Shown: in pieces, positions 22,635 to 33,300 of the stretch
Layout of the letters: every line of letters starts with the position of its first letter
How positions within the stretch are numbered: the stretch's first letter is position 1
NCBI RefSeq assembly: GCF_027579695.1
Contig: NC_083569.1
Coordinates: 75,002,649 to 75,066,648, forward strand
Direction: 5' to 3'
Length of the DNA stretch: 64,000 nucleotides
Source of the DNA: Neoarius graeffei
Taxonomy: Eukaryota; Chordata; Actinopteri; Siluriformes; Ariidae
Program-made: the position numbers and the translations under genes
The notes under the pieces: generated by a model
Told to the model about the DNA's origin: nothing
Databases searched by the model: none
The model's input: only the letters and a program-made list of their open reading frames with translations

Positions 22635-23167
22635 AGGCAGATCCCACTATGAGGTTTAAGAAGTAAGACTATTGACTTCATGTCCACGTTGAAAATGTAT
22701 GAGAAAAGGACAAGCCAGTGTTTGAGCCGAGTTGTAAGCTTTCTTCTTTGCTAATGCGCTGAACATGCCACCTGTTACAACGAATTACAAACATTGCTGA
22801 AGACGTGCCAATCGGAGACATTCAGTAGATGAAACTGCATAATGTAAAATGATATTTCTGTTTGAACTGGAATTTTTTTTTTTAGAAAGGCCTTGTGTGA
22901 ATTTAGCTGAGCTGTGCTGTCCAAACCTACCAATTCACTGACAGTAGATGGGATCAAATACGCTGCAGGGAGGAGAACTGTGACCTGTGTCTGTGAATCC
23001 TGTTTCCATAGTTCTCATTCAACCCGCACATTACACACTTTGTGCTGCTGTGTTGTTTTGGAATTATAATTATTATTGTGACTATGCATGTCAGATTTCC
23101 TGAAGGACAAATTGACGTTGTTGTTATTGTTTTAATTAATCTTATTTTTGAGCATATTTGTTGTGTA

Positions 23168-23173
23168 AATAAA
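23168..23173 (+). terminator. pop7: pop7 poly(A) signal
   Basis: A canonical AATAAA 534 bp after the stop codon, followed within about 45 bp by a T-rich stretch. It gives a 3' UTR of roughly 0.55 kb with no recognisable repeat inside it. Confidence 0.8.
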
Positions 23174-23416
23174 GCACTATTGTATACTTATACAATTTCC
23201 TCCTTATCCTCTCTGCAAGTCTTACTGAGTAATATTCTGTTATTTTGAAAGGACTTTTGTCCCCTTGTGACCTTAGCACATCTATTATTACTTCATGCAA
23301 TGTGAAGACTAACAAGCTTTGGCATAGATCTAATTATCTCTTAAAAGCTTCATACTACTCAGGTAGCAAACTGGTGTTAGCTCACCATTCGTTATGAAAA
23401 GTTATTTTTATCATTG

Positions 23417-23745
23417 GCCCGTCCATCTGTTATCTCTAGCTGCTTATCCTGTGCAGGGTCATGGGCAAGCTGGAGCCTATCCTAGCTGACCATGGGTGAA
23501 AGGCAGGGTATGCCCTGGACAAGTCACCAGACCATTGCAGGGCTAACACATAGAGACAAACAACCATTCACATCTATGGTCAATTTCGAGCCACCAATTA
23601 ACCGAACCTGCATGTCTTTGGACTGTGGGGGGAACTGGAGGAAACCCACAGAAAGGCCCTCATCAGCTGCTGGGCTCGAACCCAGAACCTTCTTGCTGGG
23701 AGGCGATAGTGCTAATTACTACACCACTGTACCACCTAGCATTGG
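23417..23745 (-). mobile_element. tRNA-headed SINE, diverged
   Basis: Nearly full length on the - strand, with many substitutions and a deletion in the middle of the body. The tail subtype is not ATGAG, so this is an old copy. Confidence 0.85.
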
Positions 23746-24101
23746 CCCACTGTTTGCCTAATGTTATAGGGAAGCCAACACAGCCACCAATAATAGCTCA
23801 TTACTCCTAATAAAACAGTATGGGGATATCAGTTAACTTGCCACTATTTTATGAAGCCATGTTATTGAGATGACACTCTAAGAAGGAATGTGTAACACTC
23901 TTGTTTACACACTGTGTAGGTATTAAATAAAATTTGTGTTGGAAGAATTCAGCTTTTTTTTTAACATATAATTATGTGTAAATTTTAAAACACAACCTGT
24001 GAATTTGTTCATACCATTCAACATTATACATGTAGACAGATCTGCTCTACACAAACTCTGTGTCGGGTTTTTAATGCATGAGCTAAATGATTTAGCTGAA
24101 C
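23746..24101. other. unassigned spacer
   Basis: AT-rich. Nothing recognised. Confidence 0.3.
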
Positions 24102-24113
24102 AGCAGCCAGTCC

Positions 24114-24476
24114 AGGGCAGCACGGTGGTGTAGTGGTTAGCGCTGTCGCCTCACAGCAAGAAGGTCCGGGTTCGAGCCCCGTGGCCGGCGAGGGCCTTTC
24201 TGTGTGGAGTTTGCATGTTCTCCCCGTGGGTTTCCTCCGGGTGCTCCGGTTTCCCCCACAGTCCAAAGACATGCAGGTTAGGTTAACTGGTGACTCTAAA
24301 TTGACCGTAGGTGTGAGTGTGAATGGTTGTCTGTGTCTATGTGTCAGCCCTGTGATGACCTGGCGACTTGTCCAGGGTGTACCCCGCCTTTTGCCCGTAG
24401 TCAGCTGGGATAGGCTCCAGCTTGCCTGCCACCCTGTAGAACAGGATAAAGCGGCTAGAGATAATGAGATGAGATG
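24114..24476 (+). mobile_element. tRNA-headed SINE with 12-bp TSD
   Basis: Full length, flanked by the perfect duplication AGCAGCCAGTCC (24102-24113 and 24477-24488). It has a small deletion in the body and the ATGAG-type tail. Confidence 0.96.
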
Positions 24477-24488
24477 AGCAGCCAGTCC

Positions 24489-24967
24489 TTAGTCTGATAA
24501 TGACCTTGACTTGCCAATTTGTTTTCATTTTATTGTAGTATACTGTTATCCATGGGGGTCCCGAGTTTCCAACTTCCAAACACTGATTTATTTCTGAAGT
24601 CATCCCAGAGGATGTGCAGCGGTCAATGGACGGCGGCAAAGCTGCTAAGGGGGGAGGGTGCAGGAGGGGCTACCCCCCTCCAGCTGGGGATACCCAGGGA
24701 TAAATTTTCTCCCCCAGAAGTTTTTTTTCAGTGACATTGAAATATGTAATTTCCATGCATTTCAGCTTATTTTTATGACATTTATATTGGTATCAAAACT
24801 TGCAAGTGGCTCTTGTATCTGCTGATAGTTTATAACAGCACGTTTAGTATCTGACAGCACCGAACAGTGTTTATTTTGACAGGGCAATGACCTTGACCCA
24901 TTAGTTTTAGATCATTACAGATATTAGGCTATTATAGGTCTACATTAGAGTCTATCAGATGTAGATC
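24489..24967. other. unassigned spacer
   Basis: A G/C-homopolymer-rich patch lies at 24645-24690. No gene or repeat recognised. Confidence 0.3.
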
Positions 24968-25844
24968 TACAGCTCTGGAAAAAAAAAATTAGACCACTGC
25001 AAAATTATTTTCTCTGGTTTTACTATTTATAGGTATGTGTTTGAGGAACATGAACATTTTTGTTTTATTCCATAAACTACTGTTAACATTTCTCTCAAAA
25101 CCCACAGAAAAATGTTACTTGGAGCATTTAATTGCAGAAAATGACAACTGGTCAAAATAGCAATAAATAACTGTTTTCAGACCTTAAATAATGCATAGAA
25201 ATCAAGATCATGTTTAATTTTAAACACCACAATACTAAGGCTCGAACTTAAGATGAGTTCAGAAATCAATATTTGGTGGAATAACCCAGACATTTAATCA
25301 CAGCTTTCATGCATGTTGGCATGCTCTCCACCAGTCTTTCACATAGCTCTTGGGTGACTTTATGCCACTCCTGGTACAAAAATTCAATCAGCTTTGTTTG
25401 ATGGCTTGTAACAATCCAGCTTCCTACTGATCACATTCCAGAGGTTTACAATGAAGTTCAGGTCTGGAGATTGGGCTGGCCATGACAGGGTCTTGATCTT
25501 GTGGTCCTCCATCCACACTTTGATTGACCTGGCTGTGTGGCGTGGAGCATTGTCCTGCTGGAAAACCCAATCTTCTGAGTTAGGGAACATTGTCAGAGCA
25601 GAAGGAATCAAGTTTTCTTCCAGGATAACCTTGTACATTGTTTGATTCATGTGTCCTTCACAAACAAAAATCTGCCCCACTCCAGCCTTGCTAAAGCACC
25701 CCCAGATCATCACCGATCCTCCACCAAATTTCACAATGGGTGTGAGACACTGTGGCTTGTAGGCCTCTCCAGGTCTCTGTCTAACTATTAGATGACCAGG
25801 TGATGGGAAAAGCTGAAAATTGGACTCATCAGAGAAGACACAGG

Positions 25845-25964
25845 TGGTGAGAATGGGAGGACAGGTGTCTGCTGAGCTCACAGCACAGGATCCCCACAGG
25901 GCTGCTGCCTTAGCCCCAAACTCTTCACCCTGTACACCCATGACTGTGTCTCCACCCAGGACAA

Positions 25965-25996
<32 letters not shown>

Positions 25997-27604
25997 TCAA
26001 ATATGCTGATGACACCACCATCCTGGGGCTCATCAAGGGGGGAGATAAGTCAGGGTACAGGACCCTGGTAAACAACATTCTTGTCTACGGAGAGGAGAAC
26101 GACCTCATCCTCAATACAGACAAGACCAAAGAAATAATACTGGACTTCAGGAAGAATCCTCCCCCTCTACAGCCTCTCATCATCAAAGGGACTGAGGTGG
26201 AGAGGGCCGACAGCTACAGATTCCTGGGACTGCAGGTTACATCTGACCTGAGCTGGACTCTTAACACCACATCCACAGTAAAAAAAAAGCCCAGAAAAGG
26301 CTTTATTTCATCAGGCTGCTCAGGAAAGCTGGTCTGAACCATCACCCTCTCACCCTGGCCTACAGAGGACTGATAGAGAGCATCCTCACCACAGGCATCA
26401 CTGTCTGGTATGGTAACACCACACAGGCAGAGAGGAAGGCTCTGCAAAGAGTCATAAAGACTGCGGAGAGGATCATAGGGACAAAACTTCCTTCCATGGA
26501 CTCTATGTATGTGCAGCGTTGTCGGAAAAGAGCAGAGGGAATCATCAGAGACTCACTCCACCCAGCTCACTCTCTACTCAGACACAAACACTGCACGTAC
26601 AACCTGAGACACAGCAGAACGGACAGCATCATCACTCATAGAACATGGTTCTTCAACACCTTCTTCCCTGCCACAGTCAGACTGATGGCAAAACAAAACT
26701 ATTGAATAAGTGTAACAATAACCCATTACTACTACCTCACTTCACTTGTCATATGCAATATGTGATATATTATCTGTGAAATAGGGTTGTGTTATATACC
26801 CTCTGATAAATGTGCAATATTCTAACTGTACAATATCCCCACATAACTCTCACCCCCCTCCCAAAATGTGCAATATTTCCATATAACTTTCCCCTCTGGG
26901 CGGCACGGTGGTGTAGTGGTTAGCGCTGTCGCCTCACAGCAAGAAGGTCCGGATTCGAGCCCCGTGGCCGGCGAGGGCCTTTCTGTGTGGAGTTTGCATG
27001 TTCTCCCCGTGTCCGCGTGGGTTTCCTCCGGGTGCTCCGGTTTCCCCCACAGTCCAAAGACATGCAGATTAGGTTAACTGGTGACTCTAAATTGACCGTA
27101 GGTGTGAATGTGAGTGTGAATGGTTGTCTGTGTCTATGTGTCAGCCCTGCGATGACCTGGCGACTTGTCCAGGGTGTACCCCGCCTTTCACCCATAGTCA
27201 GCTGGGATAGGCTCCAGCTTGCCTGCGACCCTGTGGGACAGCAGCTAGAGATAATGAGATGAGATGAGAACTTTCCCCTCTTTTCATAATCCAGGAACAG
27301 CACTCAGGACTAGCCTTTTATTTTATTACTGTTATTTAACATTTGCCCTCTCCTTTTGTTTAATACTTGTATTTTTTTTATTTTGTACATATTACCACCT
27401 TTTTGTATAGTGCTTTATATTTTATATTTTTTTATTATAGTGTTCTATTTCCTAACTTTGTATTGTATAGTGTTTTTATATTATATTTTTTATTATAGTG
27501 TTTTATTTCCTAAATTGTTGACTCTGAGAGAGCCCTGCATAAAAATTCCAATGTGTCTGAACTGTTGGTCTATGCACAAATGGCAAATAATAAAACCTTG
27601 ACTT
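25845..27604 (+). mobile_element. 5'-truncated LINE inserted in the Tc1
   Basis: The + strand keeps part of a reverse transcriptase: PQGC-like and LSPKLFTLYTHDC (25890-25950), the catalytic YADDTTILGLI at about 25999, NTDKTKEIILDFRK (26115) and RADSYRFLGLQV (26205), then frame changes. C-terminal MYVQRCRKRAEGIIRDS lies at 26505-26560. The 3' UTR ends AATAATAAAACCTTGACTTT at 27604. A CATCAT run at 25976-25999 expands the coding sequence just before YADD. A SINE at 26898-27268 interrupts the 3' UTR. Confidence 0.85.
26898..27268 (+). mobile_element. tRNA-headed SINE nested in the LINE
   Basis: Full length, flanked by the perfect 13-bp duplication AACTTTCCCCTCT (26885-26897 and 27269-27281). 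It is the youngest layer of the Tc1/LINE/SINE nest. Confidence 0.96.
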
Positions 27605-28254
27605 TACTCCAGTTCTCTATGGGCCAATCCTTATGGTCTTTAGCAAACCTCAGTCTGGCTCTTCATTGCTTCTTATTGATGAAGGCCTTTTTCTAGCTTT
27701 GAATGACTTCAGCCCCACCTCGAGGAGCCAGTTTTGAACAGTCCTTGCTGTGCACTTAACCTCAGCTGCCATTTGCCATTCTTTTAGTAGGTTACTTGAG
27801 GTCATCCTACGGTTGTTGAGTGACATTTGAAGGAGGGGACAATCATCCCGGGCAGTGGAGAGTCATTTTCGCCCTTTGCCAGTCTGTAATTTTGTTGTCT
27901 CCACTGTCTGTTGCTTGACCTTGTTCTTATGAACTGCCATCTTTGAAATTTTGAGGATGGAAGCAACCTGACGCTCACTGTATCCCTCTGCCAGTAAAGC
28001 CAGAACTGAAGCCGTCTTTTCTCACTCAAAACTTAACTCTTTTGGAATGATGACCAGGTATTTTTTAAAATTTAAATTACATTTAAGGTACTGCTAGCAC
28101 TGTTTTTGCCATACAAATTGGTCCTATTGCAAGAGGATAGTGATGACCACAGCAGTGGTTTGAATACTTTTCCTCATTAAATAAGATTTGGTTCAGGTGA
28201 TCACCTAATTAGTACCTCATTAAGTAAAATGAGGTGTGCTTGTGTTGGAATTCC

Positions 28255-28350
28255 AGCACAGACACTGGAATGAAACAGGGAGAACATGCAAACTCTACAC
28301 AGAAAGGTCCTCGCTGGTCACTGAGGTTGAACCCAGAATCTTCATGCTGC
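28255..28350 (-). mobile_element. SINE head fragment
   Basis: About 95 bp matching the head half of the main SINE (GGGAGAACATGCAAACTC and onwards), diverged and truncated on both sides. Confidence 0.7.
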
Positions 28351-29600
28351 ACCCTTGAATAATCAGATCTACATCAATCCAAAATACAAAGTTTTGAAAT
28401 AAGTGAAATGTAGAAGCTATGGTTGTGTGTCATATTGCCTAATGAAATTGGAAAAAGAACTGTTTTCCCCATGTCAGACATCACCTTTATTACTGCTGAA
28501 ATTATATTCTATAAGTTTGTATGGTTATATTCTGCAATTTGATTTGTATGAATTTTATTGTTAATACTTCATGATAATATGTTGAAGTCATAAAGTGTGT
28601 TATTTTCATTAACTAATCTGGGTCAAATAATACTTTTTTGTGTAGGGTTTTAGGCATTTTTTTTAAAAATATATACTCAGAGTGTGGAACCAAGGACAGC
28701 ACACAATGTGTTAATATTACACGTTTACACATCCAAGTGTGAACCTTCCTGACACACACTGTCAAAATTAACACAACAAACGTTGTCCCAAAACTCACCC
28801 GTTGATGTGTAAGAATTTAATCCGGTTTGTGTCAGTTTTAACATGTCCTTTCTAAGAGTGTATCTTTAAGTCATGTGATCTTCACGTTGCGCCTACACAG
28901 GCTTGATGGAAGCAAGAAATGCACTGAGATACATGAACAAAGACAATCAAGCAGGCCACATATTGTTTCCTTGATTTTCTTCAACTAATTCTCAGAATAA
29001 TATTTTGCATTTTATTAACCAAATAGGACAAGTGGTAAAAGAAGAAGACAGTCACAAACAGGAAAGTAGTTTTACAAACTTCCTTCTTTACATGACACGC
29101 TGATTCACAAACGTCAAAAATGAACCCCATAGCAAAAACATTGTTTAAAAAAAAAGACAGACAACAAACAAGAATGACCAATCCAAGCTCTAACACAAAG
29201 AGAAACATGAGACAACTATCAACTACCCAAAAGTTTCCCAGGCCATTACACCAGACTGTGAACAGAGCAGGAGTCAGGCAGGATGTTCTTCATGCAAACC
29301 AATCAATATTTTTCCTGGAAGTGACGCAGTATTGTTCTTGGCCGTTGTCTGTGCGGCGCTGTGCGTTTGCATGTGAATCCAGTGCAGACGCTTATAATCA
29401 ACACACAATCTCATCAGCCCTCACATAACACCCCCTCCCCCCCAAGTTTTCCCACAAAAGCGCCACTATTTGGTCTCTTCCCCTCACCAGAAGTGACCTG
29501 TAAACAGCCTGTCCACTGATATCTCCGCGACTCTCTCATTCTCTCTCGCACACAAACACGTTCCCCAAAATACCCAAATTCACCCACTCTTGCACAAACA
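28351..29600. other. epo-pop7 intergenic spacer, unassigned
   Basis: Mostly AT-rich with no gene recognised. A GTGT/ACAC-rich stretch with possible internal inversion lies at 28675-28860. A more GC-balanced stretch at 29280-29560 has no coding potential I can support. Confidence 0.35.
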
Positions 29601-29625
29601 CACACGTTCTCCAAACACTTGTTTT

Positions 29626-29627
<2 letters not shown>

Positions 29628-29670
<43 letters not shown>

Positions 29671-29682
29671 TATATATATATG
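29628..29682. repeat. (CA)n(TA)n microsatellite
   Basis: About 20 CA units followed by a short TA run. Pure, so probably polymorphic. Confidence 0.95.
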
Positions 29683-30038
29683 TATAAAATCAGTGCATTA
29701 CTGAAAATGATAAATATGACTAAAAAGCAGCAGGTCAATTTTTACAGGTGTGAAAGGTTAAGACAGAAAGCAGACAGCTTCCTCATACTAAAAAATTATA
29801 GCATAATCCAGCTAGTAGAAATCTATATAAATATTAAGTGGTCATAAAATCAACATGTAAAAAAATATTAAAGGTGGTATCTGATCAGGCTTGATGCAGA
29901 TGTATCCAAGGTATAATTAATGTCAGTCAAATGGGGATAAAGGAGTGACAGGCCGCGTCACATACAGAAACGTGTGCAGTGTTGGTCAAGGCAGCGGTGA
30001 ACATCCTAAGGCCATCTAGAATTCATGAAGATAAATAT

Positions 30039-30044
30039 TTTATT
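30039..30044 (-). terminator. epo: epo poly(A) signal (candidate)
   Basis: TTTATT on + is AATAAA on the gene strand, about 155 bp beyond the stop codon. A variant CATAAA signal lies nearer, at about 30176. Confidence 0.5.
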
Positions 30045-30199
30045 CCATGCTTCATTCAGGGTGAGAAAGTCCACCAGCTTCCAATATACAGGCAAGCACA
30101 AGGCCTTTGAAATGTTCAGTATTAATGTCCCACCTTCTAATATGGTCTGACCCAATCAGAAGGGTTCCTGTTCTGTTTATGCTCCAATCATCTGATATG

Positions 30200-30334
30200 T
30201 TACGGGCAGACAGGCACACTGGCAAGCAAAAGGCTCACTTTCCCACGCAGGAAGTTGACGTGGATCTGGAAGAGCTCCGACACTGAAGACACTTCCCATG
30301 TCTCTGTTGTCACACCATCTGAAGGCACATAGTC
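30200..30334 (-). CDS. epo: epo exon 5 (terminal)
   Basis: 135 nt including the stop. It encodes helix D (SVSELFQIHVNFLRGKVSLL) and the last conserved cysteine in VPVCP. The acceptor (ACACACACAG) is embedded in a dinucleotide repeat. Confidence 0.94.
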   Translation of the reverse strand, partial: DYVPSDGVTTETWEVSSVSELFQIHVNFLRGKVSLLLASVPVCP

Positions 30335-33300
30335 CTGTGTGTGTATGTGTGTGAGAGAGAGAGAGAGAGAGAATGAGGAAATCAGCCCAATTGATATCAT
30401 CATGCACTTGATTCAAATAAAAAAAAAAAAAATCAATCACTTTACCGGAAGATTCTGAAATCAGATTACAGGCATGATATACTTTGGCACAAAACATAGG
30501 TTAGGTTTAGCTGAGGTTTGTTTTCATGAATGAATAACTACATAGCTGGGCCGTCTCCCAGCATCCTCTGAATACCGTGATATAATCTGGCTTTTCCAGG
30601 AATTCAGTGAATCTGTGTCTTCTACAAACATACCCATCACTATCACAAAGTCAGTGATATGGTGGGATCCAGCACTCTTGTCCTCGCTCTCTATCACACG
30701 TACTCACTCTCACAAAGCTGTTTAGCCTCTGTCTATTTCTGGCTTAACTCTTATTAGCAGAATTATTAGCACTCTGCCTTCTTCCACATATGGTATCAGC
30801 ACGCACAGAAACAGAACTGCAGTTGTGTTCAGTCACTGTTCTGTGAACTCAACAACCCTCTGACTCATCTCTCATGACTCTGGGACTCACCTGTATACTG
30901 AGGCTGCGCAGCACCTGCTTGAGGCTGGCGATGTTCCTGACGCTCGTGTCTATGTGGGAGTGAAGTGCAGAGTTGGTGATGGATGCATCTAATGAGCTGA
31001 TGGCCATGTTTAACAGCCATAGTCCTCTCTGGACTTCTTGAGCCTTCTCCTCTGTCTGCAAGAACAAATTTTTGCTTACCTCTAAGACTAATTCTGAGTA
31101 TATGACTGAAATATAAAATAAACCGATTTTGTTGTCTACATCCCAGATAAAGACAAGAAAACTACTCACATTCTTCTTTTCCCACACATCAAAATCCACT
31201 TTGGTCTGAGGAACTGTGAGAGGTCCAGCAATACTGCATTCCTCTTTACAAAATCTCTAGGATATCAAGATAAAGAGATAATGTTTGTAAGGGCAGTCTA
31301 TCGGTCATCTAAAATATTACTTTATACTATTCACAGACCTAGTTACACAATATAAACATAAGCTTCCCTCTATTCCAGGATGAAGGCATAATATCCAAAA
31401 TTTCCTGTTTCCTTAGTGTAATATGGAAAGTTTTATGGCACTGACATTTATTTACATGTTCTTTAACCATTTTATCCCAAGGTCACTTTGTAAGGATATA
31501 ATTACTGACAGCAGTACATCAGTGATGCACAATTTGCCAGCCCCCCTACACCCCACCAATTTCTCAAAACTACCACTGGATCACCACTGGCTAGATATTA
31601 TTTGGAGAACAACACTGCAGTGACACTGACATGGCAGTGTGTGGTTCACAGGTAAAAGGGCTGTCACTGCATGGTACATAGCACTGGTAAAACTCATTAC
31701 CCTCTAACGTTTCCCCTTAATGCAATACACTCTAAAAAATAAAGGTGCTTCAGTGGTTCTTCAAATCTCTGGATGGTTCCATGGAGAGTCAAAACTCTGT
31801 GATGAACCATTACATTATGCGAAAGGTTCTTCACATTGGAATGGTTCTTCAGAGCCTGGCATTCTCTTACCATTTGCTGGTCAATGCACATAGGCTATGT
31901 TTACACAAATCTGTCTTCACTGCTCAAACAAATGGTTTAAATGGTTCTTTAAAGAACTGTTGCATGAACGGTTCTTTGAAGCCCTGAAAAAAGGTTCTTC
32001 TATGGCATCGCCCTGAAGAACTGGTACTGGCCCCATTATTTTTTTTTTTAGAGTGTAAGCCCTTATAATAGGTTTGGCAGTGATCCTATTTATTACTGGT
32101 AGCATACATGACCATGTCAACCAAATCAGTAGGAAGTGTATGTGTCTTACCATAGCAGCTTCAGCATCCCGCGCCTCCTGAATGAAGCGGCCGAGAACAC
32201 GCCGGTCACAGATGGGCCGCAAAGGGGAGGGTAGGCCAGGCCGAATCCACTCCAGCACGATCAGCAGCAAGGCAAAGAGTCCTGAAGCACACAAACCACT
32301 GCACTTAGACCAGATGCCGAAAACTAAAGGCTGAGATGTTTTGGTGACTCACAAATACTATTTACATTTAGTCATTTAATAGATCTTCTTATCCAGACTA
32401 CCATCCACCAGTAGTGGTCCTGCTATGGTGGACTAAAAGCACAGCAGTGCTAAGCAAAGATAACACAAATCAAATGTTAATGAACCTTGAATCAAAGACT
32501 ACACTGAAGAGAAAGCCATACTCTTTCAGCAAAATTTTAACATGTTCAAAATTCCATACGAGAAAATGGAAAATGGATTCTATTACTAGCTAATATCAAC
32601 CAATTTTACAAACACTGTCTGCAATATTCTGTAAAAATCTATTTAATATTTGTCAAGTCTATAAATTTTGATGCACCTGTATTAGTGTTACAATTAGTGT
32701 TTCCGAATTACCTCTACCAAGTAGCTTAGATTTTTGGTGCAGTTTATCCGTTTGTTTGTCTGTAAACATGATTGGCTTAAACCAACCAACCTGGTCTCCA
32801 TGAAACTTGGTGGAAGGGTGTAGTATGGGTCAAGGAAGAGCCCATTAAATTTTGATACAGAGCCAAATCATGGGACAGAACCACAAATTGATTTTCTCTT
32901 TCACTAAGGTTTTGAGAAACGGAATTTGGACTTTGTGGAAGTCTGCGCTCAAAATGACATATATCTTAAAATCCAGTAGATGGCATTAAAGTTCAGTAGT
33001 GACAAAACATAGCCAATGTATAACCCATATTCACAGGTACCTGTAATCTTCTGGGAGACACATGTAAGCACATAATTCTAATAGTTTTGGACATATATCC
33101 AGGCATATAAAGTCATTGTGGTTGCAGATTTGCATATCATAGACAAGTCGACGATTGTCCTTGGCAGAGATCTGCAGTCTTCACCTGTCCTTTTTGTTTC
33201 TAAACCTAAGTCAGTCTCCTTCATGGCTTTACAGTCTCTTCAACCAGCAAGCAACCACAGGCTTAAATTTGTGTTATTTGCCCATATATGACCTCAAGTA

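Larger units (their letters stand above)
24970..28235 (-). mobile_element. Tc1-like element split by a LINE
   Basis: The left end starts CAGCTCTGGAAAAAA after TA at 24968-24969. The - strand transposase is in two blocks. The N-terminal block at about 28020-27605 contains SERQVASILKISKMAVHKNK in broken frames. The C-terminal block at 25850-25384 contains FSDESNFQLF, VFQQDNAPRHTARS and SPDLNFIVNLWNV. Removing 25845-27604 joins the two at a conserved spot of the family (WPIENW / FSDES). The right inverted end was not found. The third acidic residue is altered (FIVNLW instead of PIENLW), so the enzyme is dead. Confidence 0.82.

Noticed and set aside
28675-28860. Possible TIR element with AGAGTG / CACTCT-like ends
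   Set aside because: Inversion of the ends is too weak and no target duplication could be read.
29120-29428. 102-codon ORF between pop7 and epo
   Set aside because: Low-complexity composition with no recognisable domain, splice site support or codon bias.
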